The notes beneath the pieces were generated by a model that worked only from the letters and a program-made list of their open reading frames with translations, had not been told where the DNA came from and searched no databases. Positions 11,100 to 23,300 of a DNA stretch of 64,000 nucleotides are shown one piece after another. Source of the stretch: Lateolabrax maculatus (lineage: Eukaryota; Chordata; Actinopteri; Acropomatiformes; Lateolabracidae); the NCBI GenBank assembly GCA_031216445.1, contig CM062213.1, positions 13,331,501 through 13,395,500 on the forward strand. Direction: 5' to 3'. The stretch's first letter is position 1. Each line of letters begins with the position of its first letter. The translations under genes and the position numbers were made by a program.

Positions 11100-11370
11100 T
11101 AGAATAAAAAGCAGTTCTCTTTACCGACGCCAGACGTCAGTAGAATAATTTTTCAGAGGTTTTTTGGTTTTCTGTGTTCCGGGAAATAAAAGTGAATGTG
11201 CAGCTGGTCGGGGACTGAGCTGCTGCGTGTCGCGGGTCGAGCGTCGGGGCATTGTTTTATTATTGGACACCGTGAGGTAAGAAGAGCTGGTTTTATTCCC
11301 TCATCGCGTTGGCGATGAAGAGAGAGAGAGAAAAAAAAAAGTGCTGAGGAGCGAGCCCGACGTCAGAAAC
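11100..11370. promoter_or_regulatory. GC/CpG-rich head-to-head promoter interval with two CRE-like sites
   Basis: This is the most CpG-rich stretch near the start of abhd14b (for example GTCGCGGGTCGAGCGTCGGG around 11229-11248). GACGTCAG, the core of a CREB/ATF site, occurs twice (11133-11140 and 11359-11366). It lies between the mst1 start (10627, minus) and the first abhd14b coding exon (12892, plus). I infer that it is the abhd14b promoter; whether it also drives mst1 cannot be told from sequence. Confidence 0.5.
11170..11276 (+). other. abhd14b: Probable 5' non-coding first exon of abhd14b
   Basis: The translated exon of abhd14b begins one base before its ATG with a strong acceptor, so an upstream non-coding exon is needed. 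The best donor in the CpG-rich interval is CCGTGAG|GTAAGAAG at 11276/11277. The transcription start is not visible, so the 5' boundary is a guess. The intron to 12891 would be 1.6 kb. Confidence 0.4.
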
Positions 11371-11759
11371 AACATGATCTCATGTGGACTTTGATCAGCC
11401 AGCGGCGCACAAACTCTGCTTTTACTTTCAGCGCCGAGCTGGGCGACGAAATACAAGCCCATTATTTATTTATTTATTTATTCATTAAGTTTATTTATTA
11501 TTTATTTAAAGTCACAGCGTGGACAGTGTGGACAGTTAATGATTGTGGAGCAACTCGCAGTGTTTACCTTGTTGGAGTTGTGCCAGAGGGGTTTGGATTA
11601 AAAAAAAAATCTGAGGTAACTGTTAGGGTGTTGTTGTTGCATTGATTTTATTTTGTTTACAAGGATTGTCTTTAACAGTTGTTCTTATTTACTGAAACTG
11701 AATGAAATGAACTCCCCCCCCCCCACCCAGGCTCCCACTTGATACTTTTTTAATAAAGA

Positions 11760-12830
11760 TTTTGATGAATAAGGTACTTGTTGTCTAGTTGCCTACTTTA
11801 CTTTATGTACAAGTTTGAGGTACTTGTACTCTCCTTGAGTATTTTATGTTACATTTTAACACTTTAGGTCCCCCTATTATAATGCATGTATAAGCAGTAT
11901 ACACACTTTTATTAAATGTTTATATCAGTGGTGAAAGAAGTATTCAGATCTTTTATTTAAGTAAGAGTAGCAATACCATACTGTAGAAATAGTCTGTTAC
12001 AAGTAAAAGTCCTGCATTCAAAATTGTATTTAGTAAAAGTACAAAAGTATTAGCATCCAAAATATAATTAGGGTATCAAAAATTAAAACTCATTATGCAG
12101 AATGGCACATTTCATAATAATGTGTATTATGTTATTGTCTTATAAATATTGATGCATTAATGTGTTCATCACTAAAGTTACAGCCGGTAAAGGTGGAGCT
12201 TATTTGAATGACTTTACACTGGGTAGCTTGTGAATTTACCCCGGGGATCAGTACAAATCTGAATCTGCAACGTCACTGAAGTTATTAAATACATGTAGTG
12301 CATTAAAAAGTTCAATATTTCCCTCTGAAATGTAGTAGAGTAAGTATAACAAAGCAGAAGTTAAGTACAAGTACTTAAGATTGTGCAGTACTTGATTAAA
12401 TGTAGCTTTTCTCTTAATGTTATTAATGTACAGTATTTGTCAGCAACTCCTTATCCTATAAAGACACTTTTTAAATTATTACCAATGTGTTTTACTAAAT
12501 TTGAATTCATCATCTGTTTAAACTGCTGCCTACACCGATGAATCCATTGATAAACACTTATATCTACTTAAAACTACATTATAACTACATAATGCGCTAT
12601 AAACCCTTCATAATATGTTTATGTACTGCTTAAAGTTATGTACATTCAAACTGTCATTCTGTTTCTCCATATTATCATTGTACTACTGTCACTTCTGTTT
12701 ATCAGGTATATACAACATCTGGAGCTTTTCATGATCTTAATCAAAGGTCTAAGGATAGAGGGTGTCATATGCTGTTTTGTACTTAACGTTTTACTTCAGT
12801 AAAAGTAGTTATACCACACCCTGATAATAC
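11760..12830. repeat. Composite of fish repeat fragments in the first intron of abhd14b
   Basis: The main body, about 11930-12405, is a well-preserved copy of an abundant acanthomorph element. Landmarks are GAAGTATTCAGATCTTTTAT, ACAAGTAAAAGTCCTGCATT, CATTATGCAGAATGGCACAT, GTAAAGGTGGAGCTTATTTG and ATATTTCCCTCTGAAATGTA. Flanking 11770-11865 and 12735-12830 carry TACTTGTACT and GTACTTAA...AGTAAAAGTA pieces of related sequence, and 12530-12660 resembles another common AT-rich repeat. There is no open reading frame. The same family appears, split in two and reversed, in the third intron of this gene. Confidence 0.65.
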
Positions 12831-12892
12831 TAAACAAGTAACTAACTGGTTTGGTGTGTTAAAGTGTTTTCTGCTGTTTGTTTCTGCTCAGG

Positions 12893-15800
12893 ATGTCAGC
12901 TGTTAAAATGGCAGAGGGCAGTGTGCAGGTGGAGAGCTGCAAAGTGCCGCTGTTCTACAGACAAAGTGAGCCTGCCACAGGGGAGGTGAGGATGTCAGTT
13001 TTACTCCTTCACGGCATCCGTTTCTCGTCAGAAAACTGGCTCAACATCGGCACTCTGGACACTCTGGCTAAAGCAGGCTGCCGTGCAGTCGCCATCGACC
13101 TGCCAGGTGAGTCTGACGGAAACAATCTTGGTCTTCTTCACCACTTCACACAAGTCTGGACTACCAACTGGGCAAAGCAGACAACAGGCCCTAAAAGTTC
13201 ACTGTGTCTGGTCTTTGGTGATTTGATTACTAGCAAATATGAAAAAGAATTTGTATCACTAAACTACTATATCAACTGCAATATTACATAATGCTGTGGC
13301 ACTTTCTTTTAGAGGGGTCCTGTGTCAAAATCTAGTTAACACTTTATTATTATAGTTTATATTGTGCTCACATGATGCATTTTCCTAAATAAATCTGTGT
13401 TTCATATGATTACCATACACTAAATGATATACTGAAGTTTCAGGAAGTGGGAAATAAATTTCTTTCCTAATTGGTTGTAAAGTATTTTTAAATGAAATCA
13501 GTTTTGTATTTCTTCCAAAGCAGTAGTTTGCCACTGTGGGCCCCCCATCAGACAAACTGGCAGACAATACTGCACCCCACCTTTCTTTTAGCCTATATTT
13601 GTTTACATTTTGGCAAATTGGCACCAATAAAAGCGTTAACTACTGGATTACTTTGATACTGAAGAAAACTTAAAAACATGATGATTCTCAGGCAACTTTT
13701 GGAGTTATAAGGAGTACCTTTTTTTCCTATGATTTCTAAGTGGATTTATAGACGTTTATTCACAGTGGACTGTGGAGATAATGATATCCTCTGGCGATCT
13801 AAGTCACACTGTACTTAGAAATTTGTATCACGTCTGTGTATTCAGATTTATGAGCCAATAAGAAGTGCTATTTTCGATGGAAATTGGGGCAATCGGGCGC
13901 CAAGGGAATTAAAGTCCATTAATTGCCTTCATGAGCTGTGAGTCAGAGTCACCTCATGCAGTATCTTTGCCTGTCTCTCCTTCTGCGTCTCACACGCTTT
14001 GAAAACATCTGATTTAAAGGGTCAGGTTCGTAGTTCCCAAGCTTCACAACATAACTGTGCTCTTGCTCCCCACCTGCTGCCCTCTTCTTCTTCTCTCACG
14101 CCTTCATTACTCCGCTGTCCCTCCTCTCTCTCTCCGCCTGTCGGCAGGACTCGGCCGTTCTAAGTCGGCCGAGGCCCCGGCAGCGGTTGGAGAACTGGCT
14201 CCTGCAGGCTTTCTGAAAGAGGTGTGTGAGCAGCTGAGCCTGAGCCCGGTGGTGGTGATCAGCCCGTCCCTCAGCGGGATGTACTCCCTCCCCTTCCTCC
14301 TCGAGCACCAGGCTCTGATACGAGCCTACATCCCCGTGGCTCCCATCTGCACCGACAAATTCACAGCTGAGCAGTACCAGGGTGTAAAGGTACAGTCTGA
14401 AATGCTCGTACTTTATATTCCTTTGTAGTTTCCTGTCCTGCAAAAGTTTTTCTTACAGTGTGCATGCTCCTCATTTCCTCTTTAGAGGATTACTTTAGCA
14501 ACCGTGAATGTCAACCCCATTCCTGCGCATCCTTCTCTCCCTTTTAAAAGAGCCTGTGGATTTTTACATGCGACCATGAGAGGAGCAGATAGCATGTGAC
14601 TTTATACTTTCAGAGACGCCCCCGGCTTTCATTCAGCTCCAAACTATTTCAAAATTACATTTCTTAGATGGCAAACCAAGTGAAGATGCATTATCCATGA
14701 AGGAGACGTTTTTGTTACTGAACAGCAGTTCCCCTTTAAAAACAAGTAAACATGCTTGAGTAAATACATAATAAAATATATATTAGTTAAGATTTGCTTC
14801 ATCGTGACATAATACAACTTTAAATTCTGCTTACGCATTAAGGCACCATTCATTTTAATGAAATAATAATAATAAAAAAGTAATAGTATGAGTAACTCTC
14901 AGGGGGAATTTTCTGCATAATAAGTACTTCTTTTTAGACTTTAAGGACATTTAGTTGATAATACTTCTGGAAATGTACTTACCCATGAAAGTAAGTTTGG
15001 CTGGTCTTGGAGTGTATTACTCAGCTTGTAAAAACAATGCATTGCGGAAGACACAATAATAGTTTTAATATGGGGATATTCACATTGCACATTGAACTGT
15101 TGTTCACATGAAAAGAGAAATAGTTATGTCAAGAATGAAAAAAGAAGAGAAGTTCAAATCCTGGCTCAATCCTATCACTCCGCATAGCTGGCCAATCACG
15201 GTCTAAAGTGGGCATGAATTTTAGATTGTCTGGTTATTCAATGTCGGAAAGGTGTGTGTGTGTGTGGAGGTGGGGGCGAGTTCCAAAGGAGTTCACTGGC
15301 GCTTTAAAAATCAGGATGAACTCGGCCTCTGTTGTTTCAGTTCAGGACCATTCTTTGTTTATTAGTCTGTATCTTGAAAGTCCCTCAACTTTATGTAAAT
15401 GCAGGTGTACCCATTTAATGCAGGACTTTATAAAGGAGTATGTTTCTATTGGTGTATTGTAACTTTATTTTTAAGTAAAGGATCTGAAAACTTTTTCCTC
15501 AGCTGATAAAAGATAATATTAAGGTCTAGTCTGTTCTTACTATTTTATTTACTGCTTTTAACGAGACACATAAAGAAGTCACACCTAATAAAAATAAAAA
15601 GCTTGCCTCTTATCTTTTTATAAGACTGGTTTGAATTTTTTTAAACTTGAGGTAAAATGTAGGACATCTACAAAATCCCTTTAGCTACGGGTTTGAAAAA
15701 AAAAAAAAGATTTTAGAAAAAAAAAAGAGAAAAGACCCCCGGAAATGATTCATCAGAAGGATCTCTTTGTCATCTTGTGTGTGTTTGTGTCCCGTCGCTC

Positions 15801-15986
15801 CTCCAGGTCCCAGCGCTCATCGTTTACGGTGACCAGGACTCTCAACTCGGAGAAGTGTCCCTCCGCAACCTGAGCAATCTGGCCAATCACAGCGTGGTGG
15901 TGATGAAAGGAGCGGGTCACCCCTGTTACCTGGACGACCCGGACACTTGGCACAAAGCTCTCACAGATTTCCTTAATACGCTGTGA
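12893..15986 (+). CDS. abhd14b: Alpha/beta hydrolase domain-containing protein 14B, complete
   Basis: Small cytosolic/nuclear alpha/beta hydrolase; the human protein (CCG1-interacting factor B) is reported to have lysine deacetylase activity. Coding exons are 12893-13106, 14148-14389 and 15807-15986, joining in frame to 211 residues, one more than human ABHD14B. The first coding exon follows TTTCTGCTCAG; the second ATG (12908) could also start it. The protein has VLLLHGIRFSSENW near residue 38 (oxyanion region) and the nucleophile motif SPSLSGMYSLPF with Ser112. Asp163 in YGDQD and His190 in KGAGHPCY complete the triad. There is no signal peptide or membrane anchor, which separates it from ABHD14A. 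It is head-to-head with mst1 and convergent with cacna2d2. Confidence 0.95.
13107..14147 (+). other. abhd14b intron 2 (no recognisable feature)
   Basis: The donor is CCAG|GTGAGT and the acceptor CGGCAG|GA. The interval is AT-rich with no exon-like segment on either strand. A pyrimidine-rich tract (14060-14147) precedes the acceptor. Confidence 0.6.
14900..15505 (-). repeat. Split, reversed copy of the AGTATTCAGATC-type fish repeat
   Basis: 14900-14985 (TTCTGCATAATAAGTACTTC, GATAATACTTCTGGAAATG) and about 15410-15505 (TTAATGCAGGACTTTATAAA, TTTAAGTAAAGGATCTGAAA) match the reverse complement of different parts of the element at 11930-12405. The two pieces are separated by about 420 bases of unrelated sequence, including a short GT tract. 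That suggests an insertion into, or heavy decay of, an older copy. Confidence 0.55.
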
Positions 15987-16392
15987 AGCTCTTTGCTGTA
16001 AATCAGTGGGGAGACTCCCAACCACACAGTCACACATAAATGACTCAGAGGAGCTTCCCAAATGAAGACATTCATTCATGAGAAATTTGGGCCACAAATA
16101 TCCTACTGTTTGACCGGATTTTGACATTTTATAAACTGTAGTGTCATGGTAATCAACATGGTAATCAACATGGTGACCTTTTTCTGTCTCTACGATTTAT
16201 CCCATCTGGCGTGATCACGGCATTTGAGTTGCTGGTAGGTGGATTTTGGTACCTTTGGACAGAGCCAGGCTTGCTGTTTCCCCGTGTTTCCAGTCTTTGT
16301 GCAAACCTAAGTCCACCGGCTGCTGGCAGGAATCATAGTGTACAGACATGGGAGGGGTATTAGGCTAATTGTCTCATCGTGATAAGAAACTG

Positions 16393-16529
16393 AATAAACT
16401 AAGATGTTTCCTTTAATACCAGGAAAGCTAATATTGTGCATTATAATTAATAGTAAAGCCACAATTGTTTTTTTCCCTTATTTAAATGGAAAATAAATCT
16501 CTTCTCCTGTATCTGACTGAAAAAATAAA
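16393..16529 (+). terminator. abhd14b: Candidate polyadenylation signals of abhd14b
   Basis: AATAAA occurs at 16393-16398, 16492-16497 and 16524-16529, about 0.4-0.55 kb after the stop codon (15984-15986). Any of them could end the mRNA. No transcript data are available to choose. Confidence 0.5.
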
Positions 16530-19500
16530 CACCACACGTTGAAATGAAGTGAAAAATATGAACATTATTTAATAACTGATTCTCTGTAATAAACAATTTG
16601 AAAATATTTTACAAGGAGTCACAGACACAATATTTTACAAATTTTGCCCTCTTCTTTTTTCTTTTTTAGCTTCATCTGTACAAAAGAATGGAGCGACATG
16701 GACCAGTGCCCAGAAAAGAAGGAGCTAAATCTTCCACGCACACCAACATTCACACTCACACACGTACAAGAAATAAACAAACTAAAAATAAAATAAAAAC
16801 ATTTGACTTCAGATCTCAAACTTATCAACAGTGCTGTATTCCTATATATTTTTTAACTTCACTTAAAATTCGACTGATTTTATTCTTTTTTTTTTTTCTT
16901 CTCTAAATGTTGTTATTTTTTCACACACTTGTCAAACATGGTCACATAGCACCAGACTACAGACTACAGAACCACATACACACGTGTCTTTCCCACAGAG
17001 ACGCACCAACACAGATGCAGCGAGGGTCGGGAGGGGTCAAGAGGCTTTATGAAAACCATCCCCTACTTATTTTTTTCGGGTCGTGCCCTAAAGCTGACCC
17101 CTCCCTCTCATCCCCAAGCTGGTCCAATTTTCTATTTTTCTTTTTTTTTTTTTTTTTTTTTGGCAAAAGTAAATTTGTCAAACCACAGAAATCAGACGTG
17201 TGTCCCGTTAGAAGACTTGCTCTGTTGGGATGCACACACAGACGTCACCACATGATTCCTCCATGACCTTCTGACAGGCCCGTGCTGCTCTGTGGAGACC
17301 CACTCCCTGAGCTTGCCTCTGACATTCCGCCGCTCACCAAAAAAACACCTGGGAAGTGACGTCCTTGGCTTACTTCTGCCTGGTGCTTGACATCTCCCAG
17401 CTGGGCATGAATAAGTGTCTTTACATGTTTGCTTATAGGTGTGTGTGCATAATGTCTCGGTGCAGGTGCAAAAAACTGTAGGCCTACATATTTAGTTTAT
17501 GTGTGAGACTGTATGCGTACAGAGGTCAGGAAAAGAGGAAGTTGCAGGGGGTACATTTCCACAGGCACGTGTAGCGCTCATTTACAGACAGTGGAAATAG
17601 GGATATACAGACAGAATTAATGGCACAGGACAGAGACAAACAAATGCAAGAAAAGTAAAACTGCACCCGGCATCAGATGACCCGGCCCGTACTCAACACC
17701 GAAAGGAGCCGAATTGGAAATACATGTTTTAAATGGAATTTTTTTTAAACATGCTTCTCATCTTTTTTATTTTCTGAGTCAGATTTGTTCGGAGCCGTGC
17801 TGCAGTTACTGTGCCAGCATGTTTGTCACATCAAATAGTACCAACAACTGTACAGAGTGTGTAGTTAAGGTTCAAATTGTCGTGTGAGTTGTCCCACCTG
17901 AGCAATACAGTGAGGTTTGGGTGGGTGTGAACATCGAAGGTCGTAGGTTTTTTGAAAATTGAAAACTCCCACCTGCTTTCAAGCATTTAATCGAACAGGC
18001 ATCAACCAATAACGGATCATTCCAAGACGTAAAAATACAAAATTATAGCTCACTATAATTACTGCAGAACACCAAGGAAACCCAGGGGGAGTGAATATTT
18101 TGGAGGCTCTATTTGTGTGTGTGTGAGTAAGAGTGTAGATGAGAGGTGGGAAACATATCAGAGCTCCGTACTGTGTAACACTAAGGCATTTAGAGAGGCT
18201 TTGTTAACTATGTTGCATTTGAAGCAGAAAACACTGATGAACTACACATTCTTTCGGACACCTCTGCTCCCTTGGATTAATATTTAGGCAGACGGATAGT
18301 TAAAGATGGATTATTTTTGTTTCAGTAAAATCCCCTTTTCATGTCATCCCTCACTCACTCCACAACTCATTTAAAAGACATTCCCTTTGAGGGTTTTTAA
18401 CACATACTAACACACATACACCCACACACAAACACATACGATTCAGGCAGAACTGTAGCAGTCAGGTGGCCCTAAAAATGCTCTATGGCCAGTTAAATCG
18501 CTGTATACTGATAGTGTATCATAGCTCTATACATGGCTTTGTAAAGGAACGGTATAGTAACTCCATATGATGGCAGTCAGGTGGCTCTGGATGGGTACAG
18601 CAACCACAGCTGAGAGGGCAAATACATTAAGCTAGAGCCGGTCAGTGGCCCTTTTTAAAGCTACTTCTACAGCCAACAGATTCAGTCTCACAGGCTCCTG
18701 TGTTATCCAAAGCCTCATGGTGGCTGCCTTATAAAGGTACTATACAGTAGCTCTACTCTTATACAGCCGATGTGGTCCAAAACAAAGTGCATCAAGGCAC
18801 TATGAAACAGAACGGCTCCTAAACATGGGAGTCTAAATGACTTTTCACACATCGTAATGATCAAATGATGAACTGTGACAACCAGACTACTACTGTACGT
18901 GATCACCATATTTAGTTGCCTCTTCTGCACTTTTGTTGGAAATGTTGATAAGCCCCTATCCCCGAGCAGCGGATGGTTTTGAAGTTTGAACAGCATCAGT
19001 CAAAGGTAATACAAGCCCCCTCAAAAAGGAAAAAACCCACCTGGAACTACTATGAGACGGTCATTAGGCAGAAATCTTGGTGTATCTGTTGTGTGAACAG
19101 AAGTAAAGCACATATACAAATCATGATTAGGAGCGTTAGTAGAGGTTACTGGAGAAGCCTCATGAGGATTGGCAGAGGTGAGCTTTCCCATCAGAGAGCA
19201 CAGGGATTTCTTTTTTAACATCAGTCCAAACCAGAGGTCAGACTGGCGATTGATCATAAAGGAGAATTACTACATGACATCAACAATGCAGAATCCAAAC
19301 ACTGATTCATGTTTTACAGCTGTCACTAGTGTGTCAGCCAGATGACACTAGCCTTAAATAGTAAATTTAAGAGAAAAATACTTCAAGAAATGCGATTATC
19401 ATCATGTAATTACAATAATCCCCAGTGGACGTCTTTTAAAAGCATTAATCTGTAATTAGGCGCTGCACAAAATGAATCAGCATTCAGTTTCTGAGTGTCT

Positions 19501-20348
19501 CCTCTTCCTCTCATGGTTTATCCTAAATCTATATCAGAAGCCATTTCCTCTTCATGTTTTGGCTAGAAAAATAAGACCACATGAAAGTCTATCTCATTTT
19601 GGCAAGTAGATACAGTGCATAAATTAATTCATGTCTTTTTAAGGTAACACCTAACGACTTCCTTTTCAAATTAAAAACTAAATATACTGTATGTTTGGAA
19701 TACTCATCACTTCAGCAGTTTATACTTGACATTTTGAATACTAGACAGTTCTTTTTTTTTTCTGTTATTTTCTTTTATGGAGGCTATAACTGGCTGAATG
19801 GTCCACAGCCTCTTACGAGAGGCGAATGACTGAGCAGTGAGACTCTTGAGATGGAGGAGATATGAGGGAGGAGAAGTCCCACCGTCTGTCTGACGGACAG
19901 AGGCGAAGGCGGACCGACAACCTCAACTCTCAAGTCTGTATGAGGCGTGAGGTCTGTGACGAGGACATCGACCTGTCCTCTTTCCCCTCCCTTCTCTGGA
20001 TGGTGGAGGTGGCGGGGTGGTCGTGGGGGGGTTTTTGTTTTCTATTTTCGGACGTTGCCTCAGATGATCCTGGTGGTCCGGCACCACCCACTCCTCCTGC
20101 AGATGAAGGTGAACTGGCTGAGGACACAAACGTCCGGCAGTTGTCACTAAGCGACACGGACTGAAGCGAGCTGGGTAGCACGGCACTGAGGGCTTCCAAC
20201 TTGCCGTGATGGGAAGTCCCATTATTACCTATGACTATATCAGGGGGGAGGGCTTAGGGGCATGGAGGTGGGAGTTGGGGTCGGAGGGTTTTAGGTTGGG
20301 GAAGAATCTCGGGAGGGCTAAAAGGAGGATAAGTGGAGGAAAATGGAA
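16530..20348 (-). other. cacna2d2: Probable long 3' untranslated region of cacna2d2 / convergent intergenic space
   Basis: Nothing here codes convincingly on either strand. Minus-strand AATAAA (TTTATT on the plus strand) is seen at 17766-17771 and 16879-16884. They would give 3' untranslated regions of roughly 2.6 or 3.5 kb. The 19.86-20.25 kb part is GC-richer with overlapping open frames on both strands, which I read as chance. A T-run lies at about 17140-17161. Confidence 0.4.
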
Positions 20349-23300
20349 TTAATGTAGTAGAGACTGAATGTAGGGGCTGAGAGCCGGGTAAAGCAGAAGC
20401 AGCTGAATGGGCAGTAAGGTGTAGAGGGACGGACGGAAGGAGTAGCCCCGACCACAGTCCGACGTGTTCTCCTGCAGAGGGAAAATTATAGCTGTAAGTA
20501 CACATCTAGTACACTGGATGTGTGTTTTAATACTACATGTGTTTTAGTAGAAAACAGATTATTCCTTATATAATTGTTCCTCACAGTATATCAACTGCTA
20601 TCCACAAAATATATTTAACATTTTGCCTGTTCGTCCACATGCTAAACCTTTTCGTTTAGAAATAAACTGCTAGGAGGAAGGTGGACATCCACTCACAAAA
20701 TTTCGGACACGCAAATAAAATGGCGGACAGTAAATGTAGTGCACTATATAGTAAATAGGGACACGGCCTATATCTTGGCTGAGACCAGTGACTTCCTGGA
20801 GTCTCTGCTGGTTGCCTGGCAACCTCACTGGGATGACAAGACAGTGGTATTGATCCTGTCATCTAACTCCTGACAACAAAGCGAATGAGCGTATTTCCCA
20901 AACTGTCAAACTGTTCCCTTAAAATTAAAAACTAAACTAAAACATTTAGTGGTAATATAGCACAGTATAGCTCATATTTGCAAAATCACATATAAAGTAA
21001 TTTTCAAAGGAATAAACTGTGTTTCACTTCTGTTTTGTATGCTCAGCATCATTAATTTGGACAGAAGAAATAAAACAATAACATTATAATATCCCATCAT
21101 CACAATATGATTCTGCTGAATGTCGATAAACAGTAATTATCACCAAGCACTACCTGTAAGTACCTTCATTAATCAATTCTGACTTGAAAAAGTGCAAACC
21201 TATCCTTAAAAGATTCTAACATTATTGTCCTATTCTTCATTCTTACCTTACGATTCTTGTGAATGTTATCAGAATCTATTTGATGAACATTGTAATTACC
21301 TGTAACTACATTTTTACCAACGCACAATGAATAAATGCCAAACGGCATGTTTTTATCTGAACTGTACTTATTGATATTGTGTGAAAATCTTACAGAGTTG
21401 TTATTGTCAAAGCAGGTGGAGGGTCCTTTTCGATAGCGTGCCACAGCCATTTCTACACATGGACTATCCTCCTTGACTGAAAATGGACTCAATTAAGGAA
21501 AATTCAAATGTTTCATCATCCGCCCACTCACTTGTTCCTCATGCAGTCGTACAGATGTAAATGACTGGTCATAAACCACAGCATCGTGATAAAAATAAAA
21601 TTGAAATGAATGTGATTTCAATGTCTCCAAAGGTACGTTTGACAAGGAGACAGACTCAAGCGGTCACGGAGCGTGTCTTCCTCTCTACCAGCTGGTGTAC
21701 AATGTGAACAAGGATACACTCCTCCTCCTCCTGGGACAGCTTCTCAATCTCGCAGGTGTTGCACGGCAGCTTCTCTGCCACCACAAACAGCAAGTTGGTG
21801 TTGTTTATCCTCTTGGCATGAATCAGCCTGCAGAGAGAGACGACTCTGTCAACAACCCCCCTCCGCTCGCTTACATCACAGGCTCATTTGCTAATGGATC
21901 AGCAAGATTCATGAGACAGTCTTATAAGGCTCATTTAGCCAATGATGTGACCGTTTCATTAAAGCTGATACGGTTTAATCATCAGCAGAGTTTATTAGCT
22001 CCAACAGAACGATGAATCTATCTTGCTAACTGTGCCTCTGTCACAGTGTGATATTTTGTGGTGTGTACGTGTGCGCGCATGCATGTGTACAGACCTGGAG
22101 CAGTTGCCACAGTCTTGCAGTATGTTGTAGGAGTTGCTGAGATTACTTAAGTAGTACTGGGTCTGGATCATTACACAACTCCGCTCTTTGGAGTCGATTC
22201 CATCCGCACGCGCCTCATCTGCAGCATCACCAGAGCACAAAGACAGAAGACTAACACTTGTCAGTTCAACTGATAAGATTGGATTCTAAAAATGGGACTT
22301 CAAACATGTAGATCTACTCTTGGCTACTCTAAGTTTTAAAACCTCCTCCTCCATCATCATTTCTATACATAGTTTGTGTTTACACTGAGGCTGGAAGACT
22401 GAGGACAACAACCTTCACGAGAAAAATTGTGCACTTTAAATACAGATACACACATAATTTAACCATCACTCAGTGATCAGAAATAGTTCAACATCTGGGG
22501 AAATACACTTATTCCTCTTCTTCCTGAGAGGGAGATACATGGTGTTAATTAGTGAGCAATTGAGGTGCTGGTAGGTGTATTTTTAATTTGGGAGAGACCC
22601 TGTATCCCTGAATCCCCTGTGCTAATCTAAGCTACACTGCTTGCTCTAGCTCCCCACTTAATACACAGACAAGAGAATGGTATTGATCTAACTCTTCGTC
22701 AATCAAATAAGTATTTCCCAGAATGTTCCTATTCGTTTAAACTTTACATGCAGACATGTAAAGCACCAAGATAACATTTAATGAGTGTCTTGTTTGCACC
22801 CACCTGTGACGAACCAACTGTGATAAGCCAGTCCATATATAAACTGTTGGAACAAGGACCTGAGGAGACAAGAGGTGTGAATAAGAATTTTATATTAGAG
22901 CAATGTATCTTGCCGTACTTATGAGATAAGTATGGTAGTGTGCACGCAGAGAATACATCAAATCTCCGTCTTAAGGTACAAGTTTGTGTGTACTGTGTGT
23001 TACAGCTGTGTTTTTTGAGGACTCTCACCATGCAGCTGCTGATGTCCACCAAGCCAGGTTTACAAAATCTGCGATTGTGGGCTGCAGATACATGCGAAAA
23101 GAGAAAAATTTAAGAACAATATGTACTTGGTATCAAATTGATTACACGCATCAAACATCCATCAGTCTCTCTATGTGCAATTAATTCAGTGCATTATCAT
23201 CTAGTCAATTATTCTAATTTATTACATCTCGTCCTCTACAGTGTTGAGGTTAATGTTATTACCACAAACACTCCTCTGGGTGCAGCTCCAGCTTCACTGT

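Noticed and set aside
19862..20222. Overlapping open frames on both strands after the cacna2d2 stop codon
   Set aside because: GC-rich, low-complexity, mutually overlapping and without recognisable domains; best read as 3' untranslated sequence.
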